Source: Burkholderia ambifaria AMMD (GTDB taxonomy: Bacteria > Pseudomonadota > Gammaproteobacteria > Burkholderiales > Burkholderiaceae). Taken from it: a stretch of 64,000 nucleotides of DNA. Both the position numbers and the translations under genes were made by a program. The notes below the pieces were generated by a model. The model ran no database searches. It worked only from the letters and a program-made list of their open reading frames with translations, and had not been told where the DNA came from. Shown one piece after another: positions 42,796 to 52,224 of this stretch (position 1 is its first letter; each line of letters begins with the position of its first letter). The stretch lies in contig NC_008390.1 of NCBI RefSeq assembly GCF_000203915.1, forward strand, positions 1-64,000, in the 5' to 3' direction.

Positions 42796-43780
42796 CTTCC
42801 TTCATCGTGTCGCTCGCGCTGATCATCTTCTGCACGCGCAACGCATATTGACCATTGAAAATGCCGTAGCCGCATTCCATCACCGGCACGCCGTCGACCT
42901 TCGCGGTGATCGTGTCCTCGATCTCCAGCGGCAGCACGTCGCCCGCACGCAGGTTCAGGATCTTCTCGAAGGTCGACGGAATCTCCGCGAGATTCGCGCT
43001 CAGCTCGACCTCGGCCGACTGCACCTGCTGCGACAGCACGCGCACCCAGCGGCGGTCGACCTCGAGCGCCTCGCCCTGGATCGGCGAGCTCAGCACGTCG
43101 CGGATCGGCTCGATCATCGAGTACGGCATGCAGATGTGCAGCGTGCCGCCCGTCGGCCCGAACTCGATCGAGAACTGCGTGACGATCACGATCTCGTTCG
43201 GCGTCGCGACGTTCGCGAACTGCGTGTGCATCTCCGAGCGCACGAATTCGAACTGCAGCGGCCGCACGCTCTTCCACGCGGTCGCGTAGTGCTCGAACAC
43301 GAGGTTCAGCAGCTTGCCGATGATCCGCTGCTCGGTGGCCGTGAAGTCGCGGCCCTCGACGCGCGTGTGAAAGCGCCCGTCGCCGCCGAACAGGTTGTCG
43401 ACGACGAAGAACACGAGGTTCGGGTCGAACACGAACAGCGACGTGCCGCGCAGCGGCTTCACGTGCACCAGGTTCAGGTTCGTCGGGATCGGCAGGTTGC
43501 GGGTGAACTCGCTGTACTTCTGCACCTTCACCTGGCTCACGGAGATTTCCGCCGTGCGCCGCATGAAGTTGAAGATGCCGATCCGCAGCAGGCGCGCGAA
43601 GCGGTCGTTGATGATCTCGAGGCCGGGCATTCGGCCGCGGACGATCCGCTCCTGCGTCGCGATGTTGTAGGGGCGGACGCTCGACAGGTCGCGCTGCTCG
43701 TCGACCGTGTCGGTTTCGCCCGTGACGCCCTTGAGGAGGGCATCGACCTCCTCCTGGGACATGAACTCCTGGTGGCCCAT
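42782..43780 (-). CDS. fliM: Flagellar motor switch protein FliM
   Basis: C-ring protein that binds phospho-CheY, 332 residues. The N-terminal CheY-binding motif EFMSQEEVDALLKG, middle domain (LFVFDPNLVFFVVDNLFGG) and C-terminal SpoA domain are present. It lies between fliL and fliN. Confidence 0.95.
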   Translation of the reverse strand: MGHQEFMSQEEVDALLKGVTGETDTVDEQRDLSSVRPYNIATQERIVRGRMPGLEIINDRFARLLRIGIFNFMRRTAEISVSQVKVQKYSEFTRNLPIPTNLNLVHVKPLRGTSLFVFDPNLVFFVVDNLFGGDGRFHTRVEGRDFTATEQRIIGKLLNLVFEHYATAWKSVRPLQFEFVRSEMHTQFANVATPNEIVIVTQFSIEFGPTGGTLHICMPYSMIEPIRDVLSSPIQGEALEVDRRWVRVLSQQVQSAEVELSANLAEIPSTFEKILNLRAGDVLPLEIEDTITAKVDGVPVMECGYGIFNGQYALRVQKMISASDTMKEGGYE

Positions 43781-43802
43781 GCGCGCTCCTTTTGCGGCCG
43801 CG

Positions 43803-44306
43803 TTACTGGACGACGAATTCGGTAAACAGCACGTCGTCGACCTTCGCGCGCTGGTTGCCCGGCTGCGTCGGCTGCTCGATCAGCTCGCGCAGTTCCTTCG
43901 CGAGCGAATGCTTGCCTTCCGGTGTCGCGAGATCCTCGGGATGCTTGTTCGACAGCGCGAGCAGGATCCGGCTGCGGATCTCCGGCATGCGCGCGGTCAG
44001 CTGCTCCTGCGCCTTCGGGTCGGTGAGCTTCAGCGACAGGCCGACACGCAGGTAATGCTGCACGCCGTCGTCGGACTGCAGGTTCACGGTCAGCGGGTCG
44101 AGCGGGAAGAACACCGGCGCGGCGAGCGGCGCCGGTTCGGCGGGCGCGCTCGCGTGGCCGACGCCTGCCTTGCTCAGAAACACGTACATGCCGCCCGCGG
44201 CGGCGGCGGCCGCGCCCAGCGCGATGACGGCGATGAGCGCGATGCGCTTGAACTTGCCGGAGGAAGCCGGCTTGTCGGCAGTCGGGTTTGCAGTCGTGGA
44301 GGCCAT
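43803..44306 (-). CDS. fliL: Flagellar basal body protein FliL
   Basis: Single-pass inner-membrane protein that supports stator function, 167 residues. A cytoplasmic N-terminus, a helix at about 20-42 (IALIAVIALGAAAAAAGG) and the periplasmic domain ending DVLFTEFVVQ are seen. The ATG at 44306 fits the family; a longer frame from 44339 adds His/Arg residues with no ribosome site. First gene of the fli run; no clear sigma-28 or sigma-54 promoter was found upstream. Confidence 0.92.
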   Translation of the reverse strand: MASTTANPTADKPASSGKFKRIALIAVIALGAAAAAAGGMYVFLSKAGVGHASAPAEPAPLAAPVFFPLDPLTVNLQSDDGVQHYLRVGLSLKLTDPKAQEQLTARMPEIRSRILLALSNKHPEDLATPEGKHSLAKELRELIEQPTQPGNQRAKVDDVLFTEFVVQ

Positions 44307-44482
44307 GTGAATGCGTGCGTGATGTCTCGTAGCATGCATTGTTCGGCATCCGGGCCGAGCCCGATGGGCGGAAAAGAGGGGGGAATTGCGGCTATCTCAG
44401 CCGATTGTCGGCGGGTGCGGGCGCGCGGCAGGGCTGGAATGGCGGGGCGACGACTGGCCCGCGCGGCTGCGGTGCATGGGGA

Positions 44483-44504
44483 GGGCGGGCTGCGGCGCCC
44501 GCCC
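44483..44504 (-). terminator. GC-rich hairpin after the LrgB-like gene
   Basis: Perfect eight-base arms GGGCGGGC / GCCCGCCC with a six-base loop, nine bases after the LrgB-like stop. No T-run. Confidence 0.4.
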
Positions 44505-44512
44505 GTACGGTG

Positions 44513-45235
44513 TCAGATCGGCAGCAGCGACAGCAGCGGCGCGATCAGCACCATCGCGACGCCCGCGATCATCATCGTGAGGCTCGACACGACGCCTTCC
44601 TCATTGCCGATCTCGCGCGCCTTCGCGGTGCCCACGCCGTGGGCGGCCGCGCCGAACAGCGCGCCGCGCGCGAGCCGTGTGCGCATCGGCACCAGCGCGA
44701 GCACGATCTCGCCGAGCAGCATCCCGCAGATGCCGGTCGCGATCACGAAGAGCGCGGTGAGGTCTTTCGGCGCATGGATCTTGTCGGACACGGCGAGCGC
44801 AAACGGGGTCGACACCGAGCGCGTCATCAGCGAGCGCTGCAGTTCGGGCGACAGGTGCAGCAGCTTCGCGAGCAGCAGCGATCCGCACACGCCCGCGCCG
44901 ATCCCGACCGCCACGCCGACCGACAGCGACAGCCAGTGGCGACGGATCAGCTCGCGATATTCGTAGATCGGCACCGCGAACGCGATCGTCGCCGGGCCGA
45001 GCAGCCACATCAGCCAGCGCGTGTCGCGGAAGTAGACCGAATACGGGATGCCGGTCAGCAACACGAGCAGCACCAGCACGCCCGGCACGAACACGAGCGG
45101 CGAGAACAGCAGCGTCTTCTTGTACGCGTAGAGCCGCTTCGACGCGAAATACAGGACGACCGTCAGCACGAAGCAGCCGACGGAAATCGCCGTATTCACG
45201 TGGTCGACGGACAGGCTGGACAATAGCGCAGGCAT
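44513..45235 (-). CDS. LrgB/CidB-family membrane protein
   Basis: 240 residues with several hydrophobic helices and the family blocks RSLMTRSVSTPFALAVSD and HGVGTAKAREIGNEEG. Proteins of this family work with LrgA/CidA partners and affect murein hydrolase activity or small-molecule export. The LrgA-like partner ends 13 bases upstream. Confidence 0.9.
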   Translation of the reverse strand: MPALLSSLSVDHVNTAISVGCFVLTVVLYFASKRLYAYKKTLLFSPLVFVPGVLVLLVLLTGIPYSVYFRDTRWLMWLLGPATIAFAVPIYEYRELIRRHWLSLSVGVAVGIGAGVCGSLLLAKLLHLSPELQRSLMTRSVSTPFALAVSDKIHAPKDLTALFVIATGICGMLLGEIVLALVPMRTRLARGALFGAAAHGVGTAKAREIGNEEGVVSSLTMMIAGVAMVLIAPLLSLLPI

Positions 45236-45248
45236 CGCGGGCTCCGGC

Positions 45249-45725
45249 TCAGTGGGCGGACACGGTGGCGAGGCGCGCGCGGCGGCGTTGGGCGAACACG
45301 CGCTGCGCGGCCAGCCGGCGTTCGAGCTTCGCGGCGAGGTCGACGGCGACGGCCACCGCGACCATCACGAACGCGGTGCCGGCGAGCATGACCAGCGCGA
45401 TGCGCCAGCCGTCCTCGCGGAACAGCCCGCCGTACTGGACCGCCGCGACGGCGGCCGGCACGAAGAACAGCAGCATGTCGGACAGCAGCCAGTTCGCGCC
45501 GTCCTTGACCCAGGCGGGCGCGACGCGGCCCGAGAACAGCAGCACGAGCAGCACCGCGAGGCCGATCACGCCGGACGGCACCGGCAGACCGACCGCGCGC
45601 ACGGCCCAGTCGACCGCCATCCACAGCACGCCGAGCGCGGCGGCCTGCAGCACGATCCGGCCCGTGCGCGCAACGTTGCCCGCGGCGGCGGGGCGGGCGG
45701 CGGCAGTGGTAGTCGGGTGGGTCAT
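45249..45725 (-). CDS. LrgA/CidA-family holin-like protein
   Basis: 158 residues, four membrane helices, with the family motif LPVPSGVIGLAVLLVLL. The C-terminus is long and basic for an LrgA protein (LERRLAAQRVFAQRRRARL). The ATG at 45725 has a GGAG site seven bases upstream; the frame extends further without support. It is divergent from a LysR gene, as cid operons usually are. Confidence 0.88.
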   Translation of the reverse strand: MTHPTTTAAARPAAAGNVARTGRIVLQAAALGVLWMAVDWAVRAVGLPVPSGVIGLAVLLVLLFSGRVAPAWVKDGANWLLSDMLLFFVPAAVAAVQYGGLFREDGWRIALVMLAGTAFVMVAVAVAVDLAAKLERRLAAQRVFAQRRRARLATVSAH

Positions 45726-45812
45726 GGCAGGCTCCATACAGATGTTCCGTTGATGGTGTGAGTATAGGGTTTCCCCTAACCATAAATAAAATGACTTGTC
45801 TCTATCCTTGTC

Positions 45813-45827
45813 ATTCCAATTCGGAAT
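45813..45827. promoter_or_regulatory. Candidate LysR-family operator
   Basis: Inverted repeat ATTCC-AATTC-GGAAT, which contains a T-N11-A core (TTCCAATTCGGAA), in the intergenic region between the divergent lrgA-like and lysR-type genes. Confidence 0.5.
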
Positions 45828-45865
45828 TCGCTTTGGGTTCGCCGCACCAAACTGGGGAGTAATCG

Positions 45866-46792
45866 ATGGAATTGCGCGCACTGCGGTACTTCGTCGAGGT
45901 CGTGCGTCAGCAGAGCTTCACCGCGGCCGCGGACCGGCTGTTCGTCACGCAGCCGACCATCAGCAAGATGGTGAAGGCGCTCGAGGACGAGATCGGCTCG
46001 CCGCTGCTGCTGCGCGACGGCCGGCAGATGGTGCTAACCGACGCGGGGCGGATCGTGTTCCAGCGCGGCCAGGACGTGCTCGCCGCGCAGGCACAGCTGC
46101 AGTCGGAGCTGAACGATCTCGGCACGCTCGGGCGCGGCGAGCTGACGATCGGCATTCCGCCGCTCGGCGGCTCGCTGTTCACGCCGATCATCGCCGCGTA
46201 CAAGCAGCGCTATCCAAACATCGAGCTGAAGCTGTTCGAGCAGGGCGCGCGGATGATCGAGGCCGCGCTGATGTCGGGCGAACTGGAACTCGGTGGGCTG
46301 CTGGAGCCGGTCGATCCCGGCACGTTCGAGCGGCTGCCGATGGTGCGCGCGCCGCTGTGGCTCGTCGCGCCGCGCGAGTCACGCTGGGAGGATGACGCGG
46401 CCGTGCCGCTCGCCGATCTCGCACGCGAGTCATTCGTGTTCTATGCGGAAAGCCTCGCGCTGCACGATGCGGTGCTCGACGCGTGCCGGCAGGTCGGCTT
46501 CACGCCGTCGATCGTGAGCCGCAGCGGTCATTGGGACTTCATGGCCGCGCTGGTGCACGCGGGCGTGGGCATCGCGCTGTTGCCGGAGCCATACTGCCGG
46601 CGGCTCGATGCGCGGCAGTTCACGTGCCGGCCGATCGTCGAGCCGGAGATCACGTGGGCGATCGCGCTCGGCTGGCTGAAGAAGGGCTACCTGTCGCACG
46701 CGGCACGGGCCTGGCTCGACGTCGCGCGGGCGACGCTGCCGATCGCGTCGGGCGACGACCTGGCCTTCGGGGGGCTGCGGGCACGGGAGTGA
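45866..46792 (+). CDS. LysR-family transcriptional regulator (CidR-like)
   Basis: 308 residues: N-terminal winged helix (MELRALRYFVEVVRQQSFTAA, QPTISKMVKALE) and a C-terminal ligand-binding domain (GELTIGIPPLGGSLFTPIIA). GGGGAG precedes the ATG. The divergent arrangement with the lrgAB-like genes makes it their probable regulator. Confidence 0.9.
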   Translation: MELRALRYFVEVVRQQSFTAAADRLFVTQPTISKMVKALEDEIGSPLLLRDGRQMVLTDAGRIVFQRGQDVLAAQAQLQSELNDLGTLGRGELTIGIPPLGGSLFTPIIAAYKQRYPNIELKLFEQGARMIEAALMSGELELGGLLEPVDPGTFERLPMVRAPLWLVAPRESRWEDDAAVPLADLARESFVFYAESLALHDAVLDACRQVGFTPSIVSRSGHWDFMAALVHAGVGIALLPEPYCRRLDARQFTCRPIVEPEITWAIALGWLKKGYLSHAARAWLDVARATLPIASGDDLAFGGLRARE

Positions 46793-46843
46793 AGGCCGGG
46801 GCGATGCTCGGCGTAATCAGATGTGCTGAATCGGGCGCCGCCC

Positions 46844-48406
46844 TCAATGCCCCATCGCCGGCCCCGCGCCCTTCCTCGGCTTCGTGATCCACACCAGCGC
46901 CGCGAGCGCGATGAACACGCCGGCCGACAGGTGGAAGAAGTCGTTGGTCGCCATCATGAAGCCCTGCTGCGTGACCAACTGGTTGAGCTGCGCATTGGCC
47001 GTCTGTCCGACGATCCCGAGCTGCGCGAGCGCGCCCTGGTATTCGGTCGTGTTCTGCGCGTAGACGCTCACCGATTCCGACAGCCGCGCGTGGTGGTAGA
47101 TCGCATCGTTTTCCCAGAACGTCGAGCTGGCCGCGGTGCCGATCGCGCCGGACAGCGTGCGCAGGAAGTTCGACAGCCCCGACGCGCTCGCGAGCCGCTC
47201 GTCGGAAATGCTCGACAGCGTGATCGTCGTCATCGGCACGAAGAAACACGCGACGCCGATCCCCTGCACGAGCCGCGGCAGGATCACGTGGTTGAACGGC
47301 ACGTCGAGCGTGAACGTCGAATTCCAGACCGACACGCCCGCGAACACGATGAACGCGAAGCTCGCGACCATCCGCAGATCGAGCCGGTGCATGTTGCGCC
47401 CGATCAGCGGCGACAGCACGAGCGCGAGCAGCCCGACCGGCGCGGTCGCGAGGCCGGCTTTGCCGGCCGTGTAGCCCATCACCGTCTGCAGCCACAGCGG
47501 GAAGATCACGACCGAGCCGAAGAACGCCATGAAGCCGAACGAGATGATCAGCGCGCCGAGCGCGAAGTTGCGGTCCTTGAACAGCGACAGGTCGACCACC
47601 GGTTCCTTCTCGGTCGCCTCCCACACGAGCATGAACGCGAGCGACACGACCGCGATCAGCGCGAGCGCGACGATGAAGGTCGAGTTGAACCAGTCGCGGT
47701 CCTTGCCGAGGTCGAGCATCATCTGCAGGCACGACACGCCGATCACGAGCAGCGCGAGGCCGACCGCGTCGATCCGTTGCCGGCTCGTCTTCGTCTCGCG
47801 GCCGCGCAGCAGGAAGTACGCGCAGGCCGCCGAGAAGATGCCGATCGGCAGGTTGATGTAGAAGATCCACGGCCACGTGTAGTTGTCGCTGATCCAGCCG
47901 CCCAGCAACGGGCCGAAGATCGGCGCGACGATCACCGTCATCGCCCATAGCCCGAGCGCGAGCCCGCGCTTCGCCGGCGGGTAGCTGCGCATCAGGATCG
48001 TCTGCGACAGCGGCACCATCGGGCCCGACACGAGGCCCTGCAGCAGCCGGAACGCGATCAGCGTCTCGAAGTTCGACGCGAGGCCGCACAGCGCCGACGC
48101 GATCGTGAACGCGAGCACCGACAGCGTGAACAGGCGCACCTCGCCGACCCGCCGCGCGAGCCAGCCGGTCAGCGGCACCGCGATCGCGGATGCGACCGAA
48201 TACGACGAGATCACCCACGTGCCTTCGCTCGTCGCGACGCCGAGGCTGCCCGAGATGGTCGGCACCGCGACGTTCGCGATCGACGTATCGAGCACTTCCA
48301 TGAAGGTGCCGAGCGCGAGCCCGACGGTCAGGAGCGCAAGCGCGCCGCCGGTGAGCGGCGCGGGTTGGGCGGCAGGCGGCGTGGCGGATGCCGTGGTGGC
48401 GGACAT
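46844..48406 (-). CDS. DHA2-family multidrug exporter (EmrB-like)
   Basis: Inner-membrane drug/proton antiporter, 520 residues, 14 predicted helices. MFS motif A-like LARRVGEVRLF and motif C-like segments, the EmrB-type LGTFMEVLDTSIANVAVPTI at the first helix, and NFLRTLSGAIGTA are visible. AGGAG lies eight bases before the ATG. It is downstream of a MarR gene on the same strand. No emrA membrane-fusion gene is present. Confidence 0.92.
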   Translation of the reverse strand: MSATTASATPPAAQPAPLTGGALALLTVGLALGTFMEVLDTSIANVAVPTISGSLGVATSEGTWVISSYSVASAIAVPLTGWLARRVGEVRLFTLSVLAFTIASALCGLASNFETLIAFRLLQGLVSGPMVPLSQTILMRSYPPAKRGLALGLWAMTVIVAPIFGPLLGGWISDNYTWPWIFYINLPIGIFSAACAYFLLRGRETKTSRQRIDAVGLALLVIGVSCLQMMLDLGKDRDWFNSTFIVALALIAVVSLAFMLVWEATEKEPVVDLSLFKDRNFALGALIISFGFMAFFGSVVIFPLWLQTVMGYTAGKAGLATAPVGLLALVLSPLIGRNMHRLDLRMVASFAFIVFAGVSVWNSTFTLDVPFNHVILPRLVQGIGVACFFVPMTTITLSSISDERLASASGLSNFLRTLSGAIGTAASSTFWENDAIYHHARLSESVSVYAQNTTEYQGALAQLGIVGQTANAQLNQLVTQQGFMMATNDFFHLSAGVFIALAALVWITKPRKGAGPAMGH

Positions 48407-48543
48407 CGGAATCTCCTAGACGCGGCGCGCGCGACGCGCCGGCACAACGCACGGGCGCGCGATACCGCGCGGCCCGGCCGGGTGGAACGGGTGAGGGGAG
48501 AGACGGAGCATGTGTCTTGTCATCTTCTGCCCAGACAGAGAAA

Positions 48544-48557
48544 TAAGCGAATGCTTA
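48544..48557. promoter_or_regulatory. Candidate MarR operator before the exporter
   Basis: Perfect inverted repeat TAAGC-GAAT-GCTTA between marR and the exporter gene. A related half-site (GCTTA) occurs in the repeat upstream of marR at 49134-49147. Confidence 0.4.
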
Positions 48558-48581
48558 ACCTAGACATCGGGCCTCCCGCGC

Positions 48582-49082
48582 TCAGCAGTCCGGTTCGTCG
48601 GGTTTCGGGCAGCCGGCGTCACCGGGCCCGTTGGCGATGAACCGTTGCAGCAGGCCGGTGAGCGTCGCGAGTTCGTCGGCCGAGAAGCCGGCGAGCTGCG
48701 CGTTCAGCGCGGTCGCGATCAGCGATGGCAGCGCGCGGGCCGCCTCGGCGCCGCGCTCGGTCAGCGTCAGCTCGATCATCCGGCGGTCCTGCTCGCTGCG
48801 CGAGCGCGCGACCAGGCCCTTGCGCTCGAGACGGTCGAGCATGCGCGTCATCGAGCCGCTGTCATACGACATCTTGCGCGACAGCTCGAACGGCGTGCGC
48901 GCATAGCCGCGCGACAGCAGCAGGATCACGCCGATCTGCTGCGCAGTGAGGTCGTGCGGCTCGAGCGCGCGGTCCATTCGCTCGACGAGCGCCTGCCGGG
49001 CCTTGGTCAGGTAATAACCGAGGCTCGTTTCCAGCGCGATGGTGTCGGGATCGTAGAGGCCGCCGTTCATGCGATTGCGCAC
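48582..49082 (-). CDS. MarR-family transcriptional regulator
   Basis: 166 residues with the MarR winged helix (LTAQQIGVILLLSRG, SYDSGSMTRMLDRLERKGLV, RRMIELTLTERG). Probably represses itself and the downstream exporter. A second ATG four codons in is possible. Confidence 0.9.
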   Translation of the reverse strand: MRNRMNGGLYDPDTIALETSLGYYLTKARQALVERMDRALEPHDLTAQQIGVILLLSRGYARTPFELSRKMSYDSGSMTRMLDRLERKGLVARSRSEQDRRMIELTLTERGAEAARALPSLIATALNAQLAGFSADELATLTGLLQRFIANGPGDAGCPKPDEPDC

Positions 49083-49133
49083 GCCGCAAACAGTGCGTTT
49101 CAGGTCAAAACGCGCCCAGTATCTTGAAAAATG

Positions 49134-49147
49134 ATTGCTTAGTCAAT
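49134..49147. promoter_or_regulatory. Candidate MarR operator upstream of marR
   Basis: ATTGCTTAGTCAAT, an imperfect palindrome with TTG...CAA ends of the MarR operator type, about 50 bases before the marR start in an AT-rich stretch. Confidence 0.4.
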
Positions 49148-49245
49148 ATTATTTCAGTCAACCAGTTACGACGTGCATGTTGCACTGCCGGAGACTATGT
49201 TCTGACCGCTTTGCCCGCGCTGCCGGGCCCCCGAGGATGTTCGCG

Positions 49246-49530
49246 ATGCTGTTCCTGAAAAATGCCGCCGGCGCGCTGCGCCGCAACCTGACCGATACCG
49301 CTCATCATGTGTTCTCCGGGCCGCACCGCGGCTGGAAGATCGCGCTGTACGTGACGATGCTGGTGGTACCGGGCGGATCGCTCGCGGCGCTCGGGTTCGC
49401 ATGGTTCGATCATCGCCGGCAGCGCAACGCGAAGGACGCCGCCCGCCGCACGGGCCAGCCGGCGGCAACGGAGCCGTCGACATGGCGGTCCGCCGCCGAT
49501 CCCGTTGCGGTGCCCGTGCGCTGCCACTGA
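49246..49530 (+). CDS. Small membrane protein, function unknown
   Basis: 94 residues starting MLFLKNAAGALRRNL, with one hydrophobic segment (IALYVTMLVVPGGSLAALGFAW) and a charged C-terminus. GAGG lies nine bases before the ATG. An ATG three codons upstream is also in frame. Divergent from marR. I do not recognise the family. Confidence 0.5.
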   Translation: MLFLKNAAGALRRNLTDTAHHVFSGPHRGWKIALYVTMLVVPGGSLAALGFAWFDHRRQRNAKDAARRTGQPAATEPSTWRSAADPVAVPVRCH

Positions 49531-49811
49531 AGCCACGCCGCTTTCGCCATCCCGACTGAACGCCGGCCGCGCCCGTCGCGGCCCGGTTGGCGCGCGCCGC
49601 ATCGCCTGCCTGTTTCGTCCGCAAGCAGTCCGTAATGGTAATGGCCGGTAAACCGGCCGGCCGCGCCGGTAACACATGCGTGCCGCCGCGCGCCGTACCC
49701 TTAGGGCTGCGCGGCTTTCCCGCCGTCAGTTACCATTTGTCCGCCAGCGGCACAACGACCGCATCGCGCGGCGCCGCTCGCCGGCCGTCGCGCCCAGACA
49801 GGAAAACCACG

Positions 49812-51374
49812 ATGCCGTACGCCCCCCTCCCGCGCGCCTTTCGCCCGCTGAGCGCCGCCGTCGCCGTTGCGACGGCCGTGCTGCTCGCCGGCTGCGCCGT
49901 CGGGCCCGACTATCACCGGCCCGACACGTCGATCCCCGCCGCCTTCAAGGAAGCGCCGGCCGGCTGGAAGGTCGCGCAGCCGGCCGACCGGGCCGACCGC
50001 GGCCCGTGGTGGAGCGTCTACAACGATCCGCAGCTCGACGCGCTGATCGGCAAGCTCAACGCATCGAACCAGACCATCGCGCAATCGGCCGCCGCGTACC
50101 GGCAGGCCCGCGCGCTCGTCGCCGAAGCGCGCGCCGCGTATTTCCCGACCGTCGGGCTGACCGCGTCGGGCTCGCGCGCACGCTCGGGGCGCACGCCCAC
50201 GTCGTCGGGCGCGTCGGGCTTCGGCAGCAGTTCGTCGATCAGCAACAGCTACAGCGTCGGTCTCGATGCGAGCTGGGAGCCCGACCTGTGGGGCAAGGTG
50301 AGCCGCAGCGTCAGCGCGCAGCGCGCCGGCGAAGCGGCCGCCGCGGCCGATCTCGCGAATGCGCGGCTGTCGCAGCAAGCGCTGCTCGCGCAGACCTACT
50401 TCCAGCTGCGCACGTCCGATGCGCTGCAGAAACTGCTCGACGACACCGTGAAGTCGTACGGCGACTCGCTGAGGCTCACGCAGAATCAGTACGCGCAGGG
50501 CGTCGCCGCGCGCGCGGACGTGATCCAGGCGCAGACGCAGCTGCAGAGCGCGCAGGCCGCGGCGATCGACAACGGCGTCGCGCGCGCGCAGTACGAGCAT
50601 GCGATCGCGACGCTGATCGGCGAGCCGGCATCGACGTTCTCGCTGCCGCCGAACCCGCTCACCGCGCAACCGCCGATCACGCCGGTCGACGTGCCGTCCG
50701 CGCTGCTCGAGCGGCGGCCGGACATCGCGGCGGCCGAGCGCCGCGCAGCTTCCGCGAACGAGCAGATCGGCGTGGCGATCGCCGCGTTCTTCCCGACGCT
50801 CACGCTGTCCGCCACCGGCGGCTTCCAGAGCTCGGTGTGGTCGCAATTGTTCACCTTGCCCGCGCGGTTCTGGACGGTCGGCCCGCAACTCGCGGCCACG
50901 CTGTTCGACGCCGGCCTGCGCGCCGCGCAGACCGATGCCGCCCGCGCAACCTACGACCAGGACGTCGCCGCATATCGTCTCGCGGTGCTCACCGCGTTCC
51001 AGGACGTCGAGGACAACCTCGCGTCGCAGCGCATCCTCGCGCAGGAAGTCGACGTGCAGCGGCAGGCCGTCGACAGCGCCGAGCAAGCGCTCGCGATCGT
51101 CACGAACCAGTACAAGGCGGGCACGGTCGCCTACCTGAACGTGCTGAGCGCGCAGACCACCGCGTTTACCGCGCAGCAGAAGCTCGCGACGATCGCCGGC
51201 CAGCGGATGGTGTCGTCCGTCGGGCTCGTGAAGGCGCTGGGCGGCGGGTGGGATGCGTCGGACATGGCGCGCGAGACGGGCGACGTGGCGGCGCCGGTGC
51301 CGGTGCCGGCGTCCGGTGCGGCGGCGCCGGCCGCGACCTCACCGTCAGCCGCCGCGCCGCTCGCGCAGAAGTAA
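49812..51374 (+). CDS. TolC/NodT-family outer-membrane efflux lipoprotein
   Basis: Outer-membrane channel of tripartite efflux systems, 520 residues. Lipoprotein signal with lipobox LLAGC near residue 25, then GPDYHRPD, and two repeated TolC-type domains (GLDASWEPDLWGKVSRSV; LLERRPDIAAAERRAASAN). The start has AGGAAA upstream. No inner-membrane or fusion gene is directly attached; the nearest transporter is the EmrB-like exporter on the other strand. Confidence 0.92.
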   Translation: MPYAPLPRAFRPLSAAVAVATAVLLAGCAVGPDYHRPDTSIPAAFKEAPAGWKVAQPADRADRGPWWSVYNDPQLDALIGKLNASNQTIAQSAAAYRQARALVAEARAAYFPTVGLTASGSRARSGRTPTSSGASGFGSSSSISNSYSVGLDASWEPDLWGKVSRSVSAQRAGEAAAAADLANARLSQQALLAQTYFQLRTSDALQKLLDDTVKSYGDSLRLTQNQYAQGVAARADVIQAQTQLQSAQAAAIDNGVARAQYEHAIATLIGEPASTFSLPPNPLTAQPPITPVDVPSALLERRPDIAAAERRAASANEQIGVAIAAFFPTLTLSATGGFQSSVWSQLFTLPARFWTVGPQLAATLFDAGLRAAQTDAARATYDQDVAAYRLAVLTAFQDVEDNLASQRILAQEVDVQRQAVDSAEQALAIVTNQYKAGTVAYLNVLSAQTTAFTAQQKLATIAGQRMVSSVGLVKALGGGWDASDMARETGDVAAPVPVPASGAAAPAATSPSAAAPLAQK

Positions 51375-51404
51375 TCGGGGAAAAGGAGAGGGCGCCGCGC
51401 GCGT

Positions 51405-52193
51405 TCAGCGCGTCGCGTCGCCGAAGATCAGCGACACCTGGTTGTTGCCGATCGGACGGCCAAGCAGGTTCAACAGCCCCGCGAGGTTCGCCTGCTGCTC
51501 GGGCGCCGCGTGCGCGGTGCCGCGAAACGATCTGCGGCCGGGGCCGAAGCTGCCGTGCCCGTCGAGGAACAGCGGGCCCTGCGTGGTCGACAGGTCGAGA
51601 TCGGCGTCCGCCCCCTTCGCCTGCAGCACCGCGCGGTACGACCCGAGCGGCTTCACGCGAGACACACGCGAACTCATCGAATCGATCGTCACCGTCAGCT
51701 GGCCGAACGCGTTGTTGCCGATCATCCGCCAGTCGGTCCAGCCGAGCCGCACGTCGCCCTGCAAGTCGAGCGTGTTGAACGGCGTGCCGAGCCCCGCGAG
51801 CAGCGACGCCGGCACGGCCATCGAGCCCGCCGACAGTACCGCGCCGCGCCACGTCGCATCGAGCGTGACGGCGTCGGGCATCGCCTCGGTCTGCCGCATA
51901 TGCATCTGCACGCGGCCGGTCAGCAGCGGCCAGAAGCGCGTGGTCCACTGGACCCGCCCGGGCAGCAGCGTCGCCGCGCTCTGGTCCGCGCCCGGCGCGA
52001 GCATCAGCGTGCCCGAGCCGTGCCACAGCGAGCCTTCCGGATCGACGAGGTTCACGTGAGCACCGGTCGCACGCGCGACCTGCGGCGCGATCCACGCGGC
52101 CGGCGCGAGCGCGACGAGCGTCAGCGCCGTCGCGAGCCCGCCTGCCACCACCCACGGCACCGCGGCGGCAAGCCGCCTGATCCCCGGCCTCAT
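51405..52193 (-). CDS. gspN: Type II secretion protein GspN
   Basis: 262-residue inner-membrane protein with one N-terminal helix (VVAGGLATALTLVALAPAAW) and a periplasmic beta-rich domain typical of GspN (GSLWHGSGTLML, GDVRLGWTDWRMIGNNAFG). Last gene of the gsp run. The frame continues to an ATG at 52220, just after the gspM stop, which is an alternative start. Confidence 0.85.
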   Translation of the reverse strand: MRPGIRRLAAAVPWVVAGGLATALTLVALAPAAWIAPQVARATGAHVNLVDPEGSLWHGSGTLMLAPGADQSAATLLPGRVQWTTRFWPLLTGRVQMHMRQTEAMPDAVTLDATWRGAVLSAGSMAVPASLLAGLGTPFNTLDLQGDVRLGWTDWRMIGNNAFGQLTVTIDSMSSRVSRVKPLGSYRAVLQAKGADADLDLSTTQGPLFLDGHGSFGPGRRSFRGTAHAAPEQQANLAGLLNLLGRPIGNNQVSLIFGDATR

Positions 52194-52224
52194 CGGCCGA
52201 CCGTCGCTGGTTTCATCCACTGCG

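Noticed and set aside
49643..49658. GGCCGG-TAAA-CCGGCC palindrome before the outer-membrane channel gene
   Set aside because: Short GC-rich palindromes are expected by chance here and no promoter feature accompanies it.
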